The position numbers and the translations under genes were made by a program. A stretch of 64,000 nucleotides of DNA, from positions 52,283,810 through 52,347,809 of the forward strand of contig OX457024.1 of assembly GCA_949752745.1 (NCBI GenBank), given 5' to 3'. The notes below the pieces were generated by a model, which saw nothing but the letters and a program-made list of their open reading frames with translations, was not told where the DNA came from and searched no databases. Position 1 is the stretch's first letter, and each line of letters begins with the position of its first letter. Source of the stretch: Protula sp. h YS-2021. Taxonomy: Eukaryota > Annelida > Polychaeta > Sabellida > Serpulidae. Of this stretch, positions 54,462 through 64,000 are shown in pieces.

Positions 54462-55135
54462 GGGTCTAGGACAATACCCCCCAGACAATACCCCCGACCG
54501 GATGATACCCCCGCCAATACCCCCCCCCCAGAGCATACACGCAATACTGCCAATACCCCCCCCCCCCAACCATCATTTTTTCCAATTTTCATTTTAAAGA
54601 TTTTCATTAACGAACAACAAACTAATACGGTTCAGTGATCTGTAGTTAAAAGCCAAGCCATTTCGTTATGGTCTAGCTGAAAGGGGTATAATTGCAGTTA
54701 TGTGATCTGTAGCTAAAAGCTAAGCCAGTTCGCTATGATGTAGTTGAAAGGAGGTGTAATTGGAGTTTAACGTATACGTTCCATAATTGCAAATGTCAAT
54801 TCGCGCCCGTGTTTATTGAATTAATTCTGCTGCCCAACGGAGTTGTTGCAATACCTCCATGGAATAGCGCACAATATTCAGTTTTGAAAGATGTGGACTA
54901 TGAAAGATTAAACATAGTGTTGGAGAGAAATAAAACATACCGCTGTAAATAAAACATGTTGCTGTAATTTTTCTTTTCATTTTGTTGCAACGTTGAAAAT
55001 TGGAAAAATTCTGGGTTGGGGGGGGGGGGTATTGCACGGGGGGGGGGTATGGTCGAAGGGGGGTATGGTCTGGGGGGTATTGTTGGGGGGTATCATCCGA
55101 GGGGGGTATTGTCTGGGGGGTATGGTCCGGAACCC
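54462..55135. mobile_element. hAT-like MITE with G-rich inverted ends and 8-bp target duplication
   Basis: Inverted ends GGGTCTAGGACAATACCCCCC and its diverged complement (GGTATGGTCCGGAACCC at the right) contain several GGGGGGTATTGTC-like subrepeats on each side. Flanking AAAGGATT at 54454-54461 and 55136-55143 is a perfect 8-bp direct repeat, the size made by hAT transposases. Inside there is no ORF. Two copies of TGATCTGTAGYTAAAAGC are seen near 54638 and 54702. Confidence 0.8.
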
Positions 55136-55143
55136 AAAGGATT

Positions 55144-56528
55144 AGTTCTGTGTTCGGAGCCGCACCCATATATAAGAGAAAGAAAGAAAAAACTTGCTGA
55201 AGAGGGGATTGGCGATGCAGTGATTCTAGACACGGATAAAAAGACGTACAGCAAAAAGCGTTTCATATTGACTTAATTCCAGACTCGCCCGAATAAAAGA
55301 GACGTAAATTATACCTGTTTGCAGTGACCATCTTACAGACCCTGTTAAAAAGACTACAGTTATACCATTTTGTGGTTAACACTTTCCAGGTCGGCATAAA
55401 ATATCAGAAACTTGCCGTTTATGAACACATTCAAGGCCCAGAAAAAGGATAAACAGCAAAACCCTTTTGTAGTAACCACCTTCCATACCCCTGACAAAAA
55501 AGGACAGTAATATCTTTTTAGCGTTTGAACTGTTCGTGGTTAGAAATGTGGCCGCGGGATCGGTGAAGGCCCTAGAACAAAAAGATATGCTTGGACACCC
55601 GATGTATCGGTCTTCCTGAGGATTCGTTTGTGTCGAATAGACGTTTCGTTGTCACCAAAGTGCCTCGCAACATCAATTAGGTCGTCTCACTTGATGCTTT
55701 TATTTTACAATACCTAGACCGATTGCTTTTAAATCTGATAGAAATGTCGCCTGGGAGGTCGTTCAAACGCATCTTTTGCAAAATTCAAACCTAGGCACAA
55801 TGTCCACGGGCATTCTTGTTTATAGTCCGAGCTTTTCGGTTATTAAGTCACCTTTGTTATGTATGGTCTAATGTTTTCTGTTTTAGTCGCAACGTTTGTG
55901 GAGACCGAAACAGACGCTACTGCTGTCCAGGCTGGGAACAACCTGCAGGATCAAGAACATGCTCAAAACGTAATTTTTGTTAGCATTGTGTGAATTTATT
56001 AATCAAGGTTTCTCTTATGAAATGTATGGATGTCGACCGTTTTTGGTCTCGCGCAAAACGAGCCAATTTATTTCAAATTCTTAACTCTGTTTTGGAGATG
56101 TTGGAAACCACAAGCAACGAGAAAAAAAAAAAAACTCAGTAACTAACGAAATCCGCATTTAGGAATAACCATCGAGAAGGCTTCAAAATATAATACTGTG
56201 TGGGGCTTTGTTGAAAGTGACACCACCGTACTAAACGAACCAACCAAATTTTCTTAACTAAAAAATCGAAAAACCACTTTTTACCTTTCACATTGAGAAC
56301 GCTCATTCCGAATTTTAAGTAAATTTAAGAATTTATTGGAGGATGTCTTTTCTTAGAAAATGATGTTTTGATTCACCAAATTGGAGAAAATTCGTGAATT
56401 GCTAAAATAAAATTATGGTATGCCTCCCCCTAAATAAATGAATAAAAAATAAATGAAAAAGAAACAGCCTACATCCTTCTCCCATCCTTTGGACCATATT
56501 TCGACTATTTCATTGAGGTTAAATTTTC
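55144..56528. other. gene-free stretch
   Basis: No supportable gene. Two segments similar to each other in theme (TAAAAAGAC-TACAG, CCTGTTTGCAGTGACCA, ACCACCTTCC) suggest an old repeat but nothing I can delimit. Confidence 0.4.
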
Positions 56529-57341
<813 letters not shown>

Positions 57342-57465
57342 AGTGTATAAGGCAGACATGCCCACTTCAGCAGTGTATGACTTCAAAACTACTAGTTCAG
57401 TTTCAACCATTCTTTCGACAAAATATTCAGCAAGTTTTTCAAAACTTCAAACGAGCATAACTTCA

Positions 57466-57599
57466 TGTAGTGTCTTTTGATATGGTCCCCACCCAGCATC
57501 CCTTCCACTCACCACGTGTTTCCCCAGCTTCGCACTAAACATGAAAACAATGAAGTTCATTTTCTGTGTTTGAGAACTAAATTCATTAAAAACACAACA
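57466..57599 (+). repeat. gypsy 5' LTR (134 bp)
   Basis: TGTAGTGTCTTTTGATATGG...AAAACACAACA, flanked on the left by CTTCA. Confidence 0.9.
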
Positions 57600-57797
57600 T
57601 TTTTGCGACGAGGATAAAAACATTTTGGAACTTATGAAAATTTAATGTGAATAGAAGATTGAAATGATTTTAATTTATGAAGTGGAAATATTAGCAAATT
57701 ACGCTAGAGAAAAAAGCTAACCAAGAAAATGTAAAACAGTGGATACGTATTCATAATAAATATCGGGTATCACCTATATTGTTAAAAAGATAGAAAA

Positions 57798-58665
57798 ATG
57801 GCTGAAGCAAATGTAAAATATGTCGGCCACATAGGTCGCATTGATCCGTTCGATGAAAACATTGAGGACATAGAAACATATATAGAACGTTTCTATCAAT
57901 TTGTTACTGTTAACGAGATCCCAGTAGAGAAAAAGGCACCGGCTCTATTGACTTTGGTCGGTCCTAAGATTTTCAAGCTGCTGAAGAATATTGTATCTCC
58001 ACACCCACCGGCCGATCGCACATACGCGCAGCTATGTGAAGGTATGTGAAGCGTTAGTTTCACATTTCGCACCAAAAGTCAACAAGACCGCAGAACGCTT
58101 TCGGTTTCAAAACCGCAAACAACAAAGTGGTTAGAGTATACAGGATTTTCTAGCAGCTCTGAAAGATCTTAGCTTGAAATGTGAATTCGGAGCCGACTTA
58201 GAAAATAGACTAGTTGATTGTTTTGTATATGGACTGGCAGACTCAAATTTACAAAAGAAGCTGCTAGCAAAATCGGATATGGATCTGGATAAAGCTATGA
58301 AAATTGCTGTTGCCATTGAACAGGCAAATGCGGATGCCAGCGACATAATCAAAGAAGCTAAAGCGGTAAACTTTTTAAGGAAAGGTGGTACCCGTCAAAA
58401 GTCAGACAAAAGGAAAACGGATATTAACGTCCAAAAGCAGGAGAAAGCATGTTATCGGTGTAATGCTACTTTAAGGATGTGTGCTACTTTAAGGAGTATT
58501 CCTGCAATGGTTGTGGCAAACGTGGTCACATCAAGCGTGCTTGCAAAAGCAAACACAGTGAATACAAGCCCAGAAAGCGTCCAGAAGAACAGAACAAAGA
58601 AAAGCGACGCCAAAAGTCACATGTTCATCAAGTGGATCAAGACACGTCAAGCGATAGTAAATTAG
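57798..58665 (+). pseudogene. gypsy gag, frameshifted
   Basis: Frame 57798-58049 has MAEANVKYVGHIGRIDPFDE, then YIERFYQFVTVNEI and KKAPALLTLVGPKIF, the N-terminal part of a Ty3/gypsy gag/capsid. After indels near 58035-58170 the frame 58174-58665 continues with CEFGADLENRLVDCFVYGLA, KSDMDLDKAMKIAVAIEQA and a basic stretch leading to CYRC, the start of the first zinc knuckle. That knuckle is disrupted (an 18-bp duplication, CTACTTTAAGGATGTG-like, and a frame change near 58465-58495). The second knuckle lies in the pol frame. Confidence 0.8.
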
Positions 58666-59957
58666 GAGTGCATAGCCTTGAAATCAACTCCATTACGAAT
58701 GCCGACAAAATAGTTGTACGACCACGTGTGAATAAGGTGCTTATAGACTTTGAGCTAGACACAGGGAGTGCCATAAGCCTGGTGCCGAAACATGTGTATG
58801 ATGAACATTTCGGTGACTGTAAACCGAAACCCACGAAAATAGTGCTGAGAACGTTTACTGGTGAGCCCATGCAGCCTATGGGTACACTGAAGGTCAATGT
58901 TCAAATCCATGACAACCACAAGAAGGGACTACAGCTGTACGTTGTAGAGTGTGGCAGAAATGCGCTCTTTGGCCGCGATTGGCTAAGAGAGATCAAGCTC
59001 AATTGGAGCGAGATCAACGCACTGCACCTAGCAAAGAAAATTGACACACCCGGAATTGCAACACAAGCATCACAAGATTCCAGAGTGACAGCGCTGATTG
59101 ATAGGCATCACGACATCTTTCAACCAGGTATCGGAAAACTTAAGGGACGGTCGGCAAAATTCGCTATAAAGGACGGAACTCAACTTATCTTTATTAAAGC
59201 CAGGAACGTCCCTTTCGCACTGCGCGAAAAGGTAGAAAAAGAGCTAAAAAGACTGGAGAATGAGGGCATTATCTCTCCAGTGGAATTTAGTGAATGGACC
59301 ACGCCAATTGTTCCCGTCCTAAAACGAAACGGAGAAGTCGGAATTTGTGGCGATTTCAAATGTACCCTTAATCGGGTGATTGAGCCAGAGCATTATCCTC
59401 TCCCAATCATTGATGAGATATTTGCCTCTTTTGAGGGAGGGAAAAATTTCAGTAAGATCGATATAACACAGGCATATCTCTCTTACGAAATTCACGAAGA
59501 TTACAAGAAATATGTGACCATCACCACGCTCCGTGGCCTATACCGATACAACAGGTTGATATTCGGTATAACGGATGCAACTGCAAAGTGGCAGAGAGTA
59601 ATTACAAAACGCACCGGTCCGGTGTCGTATCACGTTAAAACGAGTGAAAACGGTATGTGGCGCAGACACGCAAATCAGCTAATGAACAGTGGTAACAATC
59701 TCATAACACCATCAAGATGTGAGGATATAATCGAACAAATGGAGCCAGAATACACAAAGCATGATAACACCGTTGATAAGACAGACATGCCCGCACAACC
59801 AGGGAGCGACCCTGAGAAAACGCAGCCAACAATTAATAAACATGCCACAAATCACACACCAACCTTAATGCAGCAATCGCCGAGACGATCAAGGCGACAA
59901 TCTAAACCTCCGGACAGATTTGGCATTCCGATATCAGACGTCAAAAGTTGGAAATAA
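58479..59957 (+). CDS. gypsy pol with protease and partial RT fused in frame to the pol C-terminus
   Basis: 492 codons open. Second zinc knuckle CNGCGKRGHIKRAC (residues 9-22). Aspartic protease with DTGS at residues 94-97 and ALFGRDWL later. RT fingers with ARNVPFALREKVEKELKRLE, GIISPVEFSEWTTPIVPVLK, and motif A as FSKIDITQAYLSYEI. After LIFGITDATAKWQRV the protein jumps to TGPVSYHVKTSENGMWRRHA and ends RRSRRQSKPPDRFG, the usual tail after the integrase. The catalytic YxDD, RNase H and integrase are missing, yet the frame is intact across the junction near 59610. Not competent alone, but it may be mobilised by a complete relative. Confidence 0.85.
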   Translation: MCYFKEYSCNGCGKRGHIKRACKSKHSEYKPRKRPEEQNKEKRRQKSHVHQVDQDTSSDSKLGVHSLEINSITNADKIVVRPRVNKVLIDFELDTGSAISLVPKHVYDEHFGDCKPKPTKIVLRTFTGEPMQPMGTLKVNVQIHDNHKKGLQLYVVECGRNALFGRDWLREIKLNWSEINALHLAKKIDTPGIATQASQDSRVTALIDRHHDIFQPGIGKLKGRSAKFAIKDGTQLIFIKARNVPFALREKVEKELKRLENEGIISPVEFSEWTTPIVPVLKRNGEVGICGDFKCTLNRVIEPEHYPLPIIDEIFASFEGGKNFSKIDITQAYLSYEIHEDYKKYVTITTLRGLYRYNRLIFGITDATAKWQRVITKRTGPVSYHVKTSENGMWRRHANQLMNSGNNLITPSRCEDIIEQMEPEYTKHDNTVDKTDMPAQPGSDPEKTQPTINKHATNHTPTLMQQSPRRSRRQSKPPDRFGIPISDVKSWK

Positions 59958-60428
59958 ACGGTATAAACAGTAATAATGAACATAACATAATGACCAGAGA
60001 TATTTTTCAATGACGGTCGCATACTCTAAAGCATGAATTAAAAGTAGTGGATAGTTTTATGACTCGAGTAATTAAGTAATTAATTACAAATGACTGTCAT
60101 ATTTGCATAATCAAAGGATTGTAGTTTTTTGTAGTTGTCTGCATGTTCTACACGTGGTTAACAATTAATAATTGTTAGGCCACTTGACTTCGCACAAGCC
60201 CGCCCCCTCTCTCTCTTTCCACAAACCCATTTTGAAATTAAATATGGAATTTATCTAAAAAAAGTGTTTAGTTATAGCAGAAATTAAGGGTACTCTAAAT
60301 AAATCCGTAACGAAGAAAGTAAGTTATGTGTAAGATAAAAAATAGAGAAATTCAGTTATTATTTCTTTATCATTTTGTTCTAAATTTAATGAATATAGGT
60401 GAGCTTGCAATTAAGGAGGAAAGAAAGT
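59958..60428 (+). other. gypsy 3' non-coding region
   Basis: AT-rich, no ORF. Ends in the polypurine tract at 60413-60428. Confidence 0.6.
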
Positions 60429-60560
60429 GTAGTGTCTTTTGATATGGTCCCGACCCAGCATCCCTTCCACTCACACGTGTTTCCCCAGCTTTGTAATAAA
60501 CATGAAAACAATGAAGTTCATTTTCTGTGTTTGAGAACTAAATCCATTAAAAACACAACA
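60429..60560 (+). repeat. gypsy 3' LTR (132 bp)
   Basis: About 95 percent identical to the 5' LTR by eye, followed by the CTTCA duplication. Confidence 0.9.
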
Positions 60561-60622
60561 CTTCAAAACTACTGTAATTTCCATTATTTACCATCAAGAC
60601 AGTGAAGTGATAACGTCATACA

Positions 60623-60949
60623 ATGGATATCCCAAATGAAGAAGTGAAAGGTGGATGGTGTCATGCAGTGTTGCCAAACCTAGATGAATCTGAAAGACAT
60701 TTATGTGAAAAACTGATTACCTTTCGTAAAGAAAATGGGCGTATTACTTGCTGTGTTTGCTTCCATGTCTTCAGCAATGCTCAACAGTATGCAGATCATA
60801 CATGTGATGATACCTATACTCATGCAGCACCAATACAAAACATACGTATAAAAATAGCGGATAAGTCAGATCAACCTCCTGCAAAGAAGCAAACGACACA
60901 AACTGACACACAAACTAAGACACAAACGAAGAAACAAAGAAGGATGTAA
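60623..60949 (+). CDS. small C2HC-type zinc-binding protein upstream of the Polinton 2 polymerase
   Basis: 108 residues: MDIPNEEVKGGWCHAVLPNL, then RKENGRITCCVCFHVFSNAQQYADHTCDD (C-x2-C ... H-x2-C arrangement, about residues 44-64) and a Lys/Gln/Thr-rich tail. The stop overlaps the start of the polymerase frame (TAATG at 60947-60951), as in compact viral genomes. It could be a separate gene or the displaced N-terminus of the polymerase. I do not recognise a specific family. Confidence 0.6.
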   Translation: MDIPNEEVKGGWCHAVLPNLDESERHLCEKLITFRKENGRITCCVCFHVFSNAQQYADHTCDDTYTHAAPIQNIRIKIADKSDQPPAKKQTTQTDTQTKTQTKKQRRM

Positions 60950-63445
60950 TGCAACTGGGTAAAAGTGGAAGAGCTAGTCTTGGTGGAAATGCAAATCAAG
61001 AAGTGTTTGAACCTGAAAATGAATCCAGCTTGCTACTAGAAATGCCGCAGCAAGAAAATCGCATCACATCACATATGAATGATAGATCAGACAATGGAAT
61101 AAAATGGTACATTGTCGCTTTAGCTTGATTCAAGACAATACCAACAAATGAATAGGGGGTGTTGGTAGAACGTATCAATAGCACTCATCTGAGCACTCAG
61201 GCTTTTAGAGCATTCATTGAAATAGATATTGATAACAATTTGTCAAATGCATTCAAGCACTGGTTCAGCAAGTTTGATGAGCATGAACTTCACGGATCTG
61301 GATGGGTCCTGGATGAGATTCTTCAGATTTAAGTTTATAAAGCTACATTAGAACCCTTGCAGGCCTCAAACTACACTGAGTTGCCAAAGAAGATAAAGAA
61401 TACCGAGGGTGTTATTAACATCAAGAACAGAGTTCCTTTGGTTTATATTGGTCATCCGGTGCATGACAATGTATGTTAGCATGGAAGTATAAACCGCTTG
61501 AACATGAGCTGAATGTGGAAAATATAATATTTTCAACACCGATTCATCAAGTTCCTAAGTTTTCGTTAATGTTTTTGGTAGGGAAAGTCAACTTGTGATT
61601 CCCATCCACATGAGTCATATGGGTCAACATGAGAATGACAATGAAATCAACTTACTGCTGATCAGTGACAATGAGAAGAGACATTACTGCTTGATTAAGA
61701 ATTTTAGTCGACTCATTAAGTATCGTACAAAACATCATGACAAAACCTTTTACTGCTCAATTGTCTGCATGGAATTATGCGACAATGTACCATTTTACAA
61801 TGTGACATACCGGACAAGTATCAACATCACAAGGCTAAGAGTTTTGCCTATGTTGTCATCAGCGAATATAAAAGGCGTGATCCTGTGCTTTACCGTGGAG
61901 ACAATGCTGTCCTCAAATTTCTGAAGTATATGTTGGATGAACGTTATCGCGTTGTGAATAGATTGAACAACCCAAAACCCATCGAAATTACTGCTGAGGA
62001 TATGAAACAGTTTGCGCAAGCTATACATTGCTACATTTGCCAAGAGTTGATGGTGAAAATCAGTGAAAAATACTGTGGAGCACCCATAGTAAGTGCAACC
62101 TAAGGCATTGCTTAAGAAAGGATCAGCAAGGAAAGTACGATTCATTCATCATTCCTGTCCTGTTCCACAACCTACGAGGACATGACAATCATATTCTTAT
62201 AGAGAGTATATGAAAATTCAAAAACTTAAGACTGTCAGTCATTCCCAACACTGCGGAAAAGTACATTGCAACAAATTTCCACAAATTTCTATATGTTGGA
62301 TGAACGTTATGGTATTGTGAATTGATTGAACAACCCAAAAGCCCATTGAAATGACTGCTGAGGATATGAAATACTTTGCGCAATCTGAAATTCATCAACT
62401 CCTACAATTCATGTAAGCATTCTTGCAAAAATTAGTAGCCAGCTTAGCGGTTGAAGGCAAAGATAAGTTTCAGAATATGACTGTTCATGTGTGCGACAGT
62501 CAGCAGCAGGAATTACTTTTGAGGAAAGGAGTATATCTCTATGACTGTGTTCATGAACCTTCCAAGTTTGCAGAAACCAAGTTTCCCCCTCAAGAAGACT
62601 TTTACAGTCAAATGACTGAAGAAAGAAGTAGTGATGAGGACTGTGCTCATAAAAAAGTTGTGAATGTATACTGCAACAATTTTGGAGATTATCATGACCT
62701 TTACCTGAAAATAGATGTGTTGCTGCTGGCAAATGTGTTTGAAAATTTTAGAAATATTTGTATGAGCACGTATGAATTGGATCCTACTCATTACTATACA
62801 CACCGGGTTTGACATGAGAGCTATGCTGAAACATGTACTAAGGTTCAATTTGAATTCATATATGACATTGGCATGTACCAAATGGTGGATCAAGGTCTGC
62901 GAGGAGGTATTTCAGTCATTACACACAGTATGCAAAAACCCAACAGCCCGTACGTTCCACACTATGATGTGACCACGTCAACAAACTACATCATGTATTT
63001 TGATGCCAACATTCTCTATGGGTGGAGTATGTCACAGATTTTGCCAGAATGTAGATGTGTATTTGTGAAAGATCCAGAATCTCTGGACTACATGAAAATG
63101 AGTGAAGATGCTGAGACAGGATATGTGTAAGAGTTAGATTTTGTATACCCGGATGAAATTCATGATCAACATAGTGAGTATCCAGTTGCTGCTGAGAAGA
63201 ATCGTTCTCAGCAGCAACTGGATCGTTCGAATACAGTCAGAACCTGAAAAAACAGTTGGGATTGAAATTTAAACGGAAAAATTGATTCCTAATCTCATTG
63301 ACAAGGAAAAGTATGTGATACATTATCGAAATTTACAGCAATACGTATCACTTGGATTGAAAAAGAGAAAGGTGCATCAAGCGATTATGTTCCAGCAGAG
63401 TACATGGCTAGCCAAATACAAAGGTGCCAACGCAGAGACAATATG
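60949..63445 (+). pseudogene. Polinton protein-primed DNA polymerase B, frameshifted and truncated
   Basis: Pieces in order: ASLGGNANQEVFEPENES; STQAFRAFIEIDIDNNLSNA; GSGWVLDEILQI; ASNYTELPKKIKNTEGVINI; INLLLISDNEKRHYCLIKNF (61640-61700); DAVLKF-type block at 61900; YHDLYLKIDVLLLANVFENF and YELDPTHYYTH (62690-62810); GLRGGISVITHSMQKPN and YIMYFDANILYGWSMSQILP (62900-63045); LIDKEKYVIHYRNLQQYVSLGL (63295-63360). These are typical of Polinton type B polymerase. Numerous stops and shifts are present. The DTDS-containing palm motif is beyond the preserved part. A local duplication of MLDERYxxVNxLNN lies at 61928-62016 and 62291-62385. Confidence 0.88.
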
Positions 63446-63669
63446 TAGATATAAGACCAAGCTGTTTCTGTACATTTGCATTATATAACTCCGCCTCAGC
63501 CAGTTGTTCCGTGGTCATATTAGTTGTTTTCATCTGTTTATCCTCAGTTAACTGCTGTCACCCAACCATAGCATTCCGTACACCTCTCATCAGTCAAAAG
63601 ACTGGATGTTGATGATGCTGATCCGTTACATAACACGCTGTTTATTTGTTGCATTACATCAAGCAACGT
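63446..63669. other. unassigned sequence between polymerase and PC4-like remnants
   Basis: No recognisable coding content. The polymerase homology stops near 63445 and the opposing PC4-like remnant begins near 63670. Confidence 0.4.
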
Positions 63670-63976
63670 TGTTCATTCCTCACCATTGAAGTTGATGTAG
63701 AGGGTACAGTTTTTCTCTTCAAAGTGAGAGGCACGCACAAAGCTGACATGTATTGTACGTAATTACTTCTGACCGTTTCAATTTTGTTAAGTACTGTTTA
63801 AAGTTAATGTTGAACAGCTTCTCCAAGCTGTCATTCACTATCTTCCAGAGGGAAGCAGATAATCCAATCCATTTCCCATTTCGTTTGATTGTGATGAATC
63901 GACCAAACTGCCCATCATCAGCCTTTACGGTTAAGGTTGCACTCATACTAAAATGATTCTCCGTTTTGTATTCCAT
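63670..63976 (-). pseudogene. PC4-like protein of Polinton 2, frameshifted
   Basis: From M at 63976: MEYKTENHFSMSATLTVKAD, then GQFGRFITIKRNGKWIGLSASLWKIVNDSLEKL and FNINFKQYLTKLKRSEVITY, collinear with residues 1-95 of the Polinton 1 gene at 24975. After a frame change near 63755 a second block, HVSFVRASHFEEKN then INFNGEE, aligns with the second module, ending in a stop. The C-terminal cysteine cluster is missing. The conserved start supports ATG 24975 for the other copy. Confidence 0.8.
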
Positions 63977-64000
63977 TTTTTGCTTGTTTTTTGTTCATAA
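63977..64000. other. window end inside Polinton 2
   Basis: The right part of Polinton 2 (capsid, integrase and right terminus, if present) lies outside the window. Confidence 0.6.

Larger units (their letters stand above)
57466..60560 (+). mobile_element. Ty3/gypsy LTR retrotransposon with very short LTRs, internally deleted
   Basis: Direct LTRs 57466-57599 and 60429-60560 both start TGTAGTG and end ACAACA. They differ by about five substitutions and a 2-bp indel. CTTCA at 57461-57465 and 60561-60565 is a perfect 5-bp target duplication. The primer-binding region follows at 57600 (TTTTTGCGACGAGGATAA). A polypurine tract AAGGAGGAAAGAAAG-like stretch precedes the 3' LTR at 60413-60428. Gag, protease and the first part of RT are present, but most of RT plus RNase H and integrase are deleted. 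Total about 3.1 kb. Confidence 0.92.
57342..64000. mobile_element. Polinton/Maverick element 2, runs off the window
   Basis: Holds a zinc-finger ORF, a protein-primed family B DNA polymerase and a PC4-like gene homologous to that of Polinton 1. A candidate left end AGTGTATAAGGCAGACATG at 57342 resembles the AGTAGTGTATAA ends of the related elements, but no matching right end is available. The gypsy element 57466-60560 is inserted between that end and the first gene. Confidence 0.65.

Noticed and set aside
54813..55276. Pro-rich and Gly-rich ORFs
   Set aside because: Caused by the C/G-rich inverted ends of the hAT-like MITE.

Overview
The window is nuclear DNA of an animal, most likely a marine invertebrate. 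Cnidarian or lophotrochozoan are guesses from the mix of transposons and cannot be settled from this sequence. It is AT-rich, full of microsatellites and degenerate tandem arrays, and I found no convincing host gene. Nearly all coding signal belongs to mobile elements: Polinton/Maverick (adintovirus-like) DNA elements, two DIRS-type tyrosine-recombinase retroelements, a short-LTR Ty3/gypsy element, a CR1/jockey-like LINE, decayed Tc1 copies, a pogo/Tigger-like remnant and several non-autonomous elements.

Layout. 1-5.3 kb: microsatellites, an AGGTCA-rich tandem array and a small MITE. 5.38-7.31 kb: non-autonomous Polinton-type element with a 6-bp target duplication (GGCACA) and a broken zinc-finger gene. 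7.7-11.1 kb: a direct repeat pair, a 5'-truncated LINE and a satellite-like array. 11.6-19.5 kb: DIRS-type element with inverted termini, gag-like region, RT, RNase H and tyrosine recombinase, all with frameshifts. 19.5-23.6 kb: gene-free. 23.66-31.87 kb: Polinton 1, with a CRE/ATF-rich terminal region, a rightward accessory block (small paralogous proteins, a PC4-like/Zn protein, a microprotein, a broken NADAR gene), then integrase, packaging ATPase and a small basic protein. Opposite these lies a leftward, decayed capsid block (protease, major capsid, pVI-like, penton-like). No DNA polymerase is seen in it. 31.9-34.4 kb: a second, truncated DIRS copy abutting Polinton 1. 34.6-39 kb: a tandem array interrupted by a MITE that itself carries a pogo-like element. 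39-49.6 kb: dispersed repeats, two Tc1 relics and two MITEs. 49.94-53.83 kb: a 3.9-kb nearly palindromic Polinton-type element (target duplication GCAAAA) with an intact 245-codon C2H2 zinc-finger/acidic gene between arms over 1.3 kb long. 54.46-55.14 kb: G-rich hAT-like MITE with an 8-bp duplication. 57.3-64 kb: Polinton 2 (zinc-finger ORF, frameshifted protein-primed DNA polymerase, PC4-like relic), interrupted by a gypsy element with 5-bp target duplications.

How the parts relate. Polinton 1, the 3.9-kb element and probably Polinton 2 share terminal sequence (AGTGTATAA...), and the 5.4-kb element shares the AGTAGT ends, the 163-bp internal repeats and the zinc-finger gene. This looks like one family with autonomous members and short derivatives that keep the termini and, unusually, carry their own zinc-finger gene. 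The NADAR gene, the paralogous small-protein family and the zinc-finger palindromic element are the least ordinary things here.
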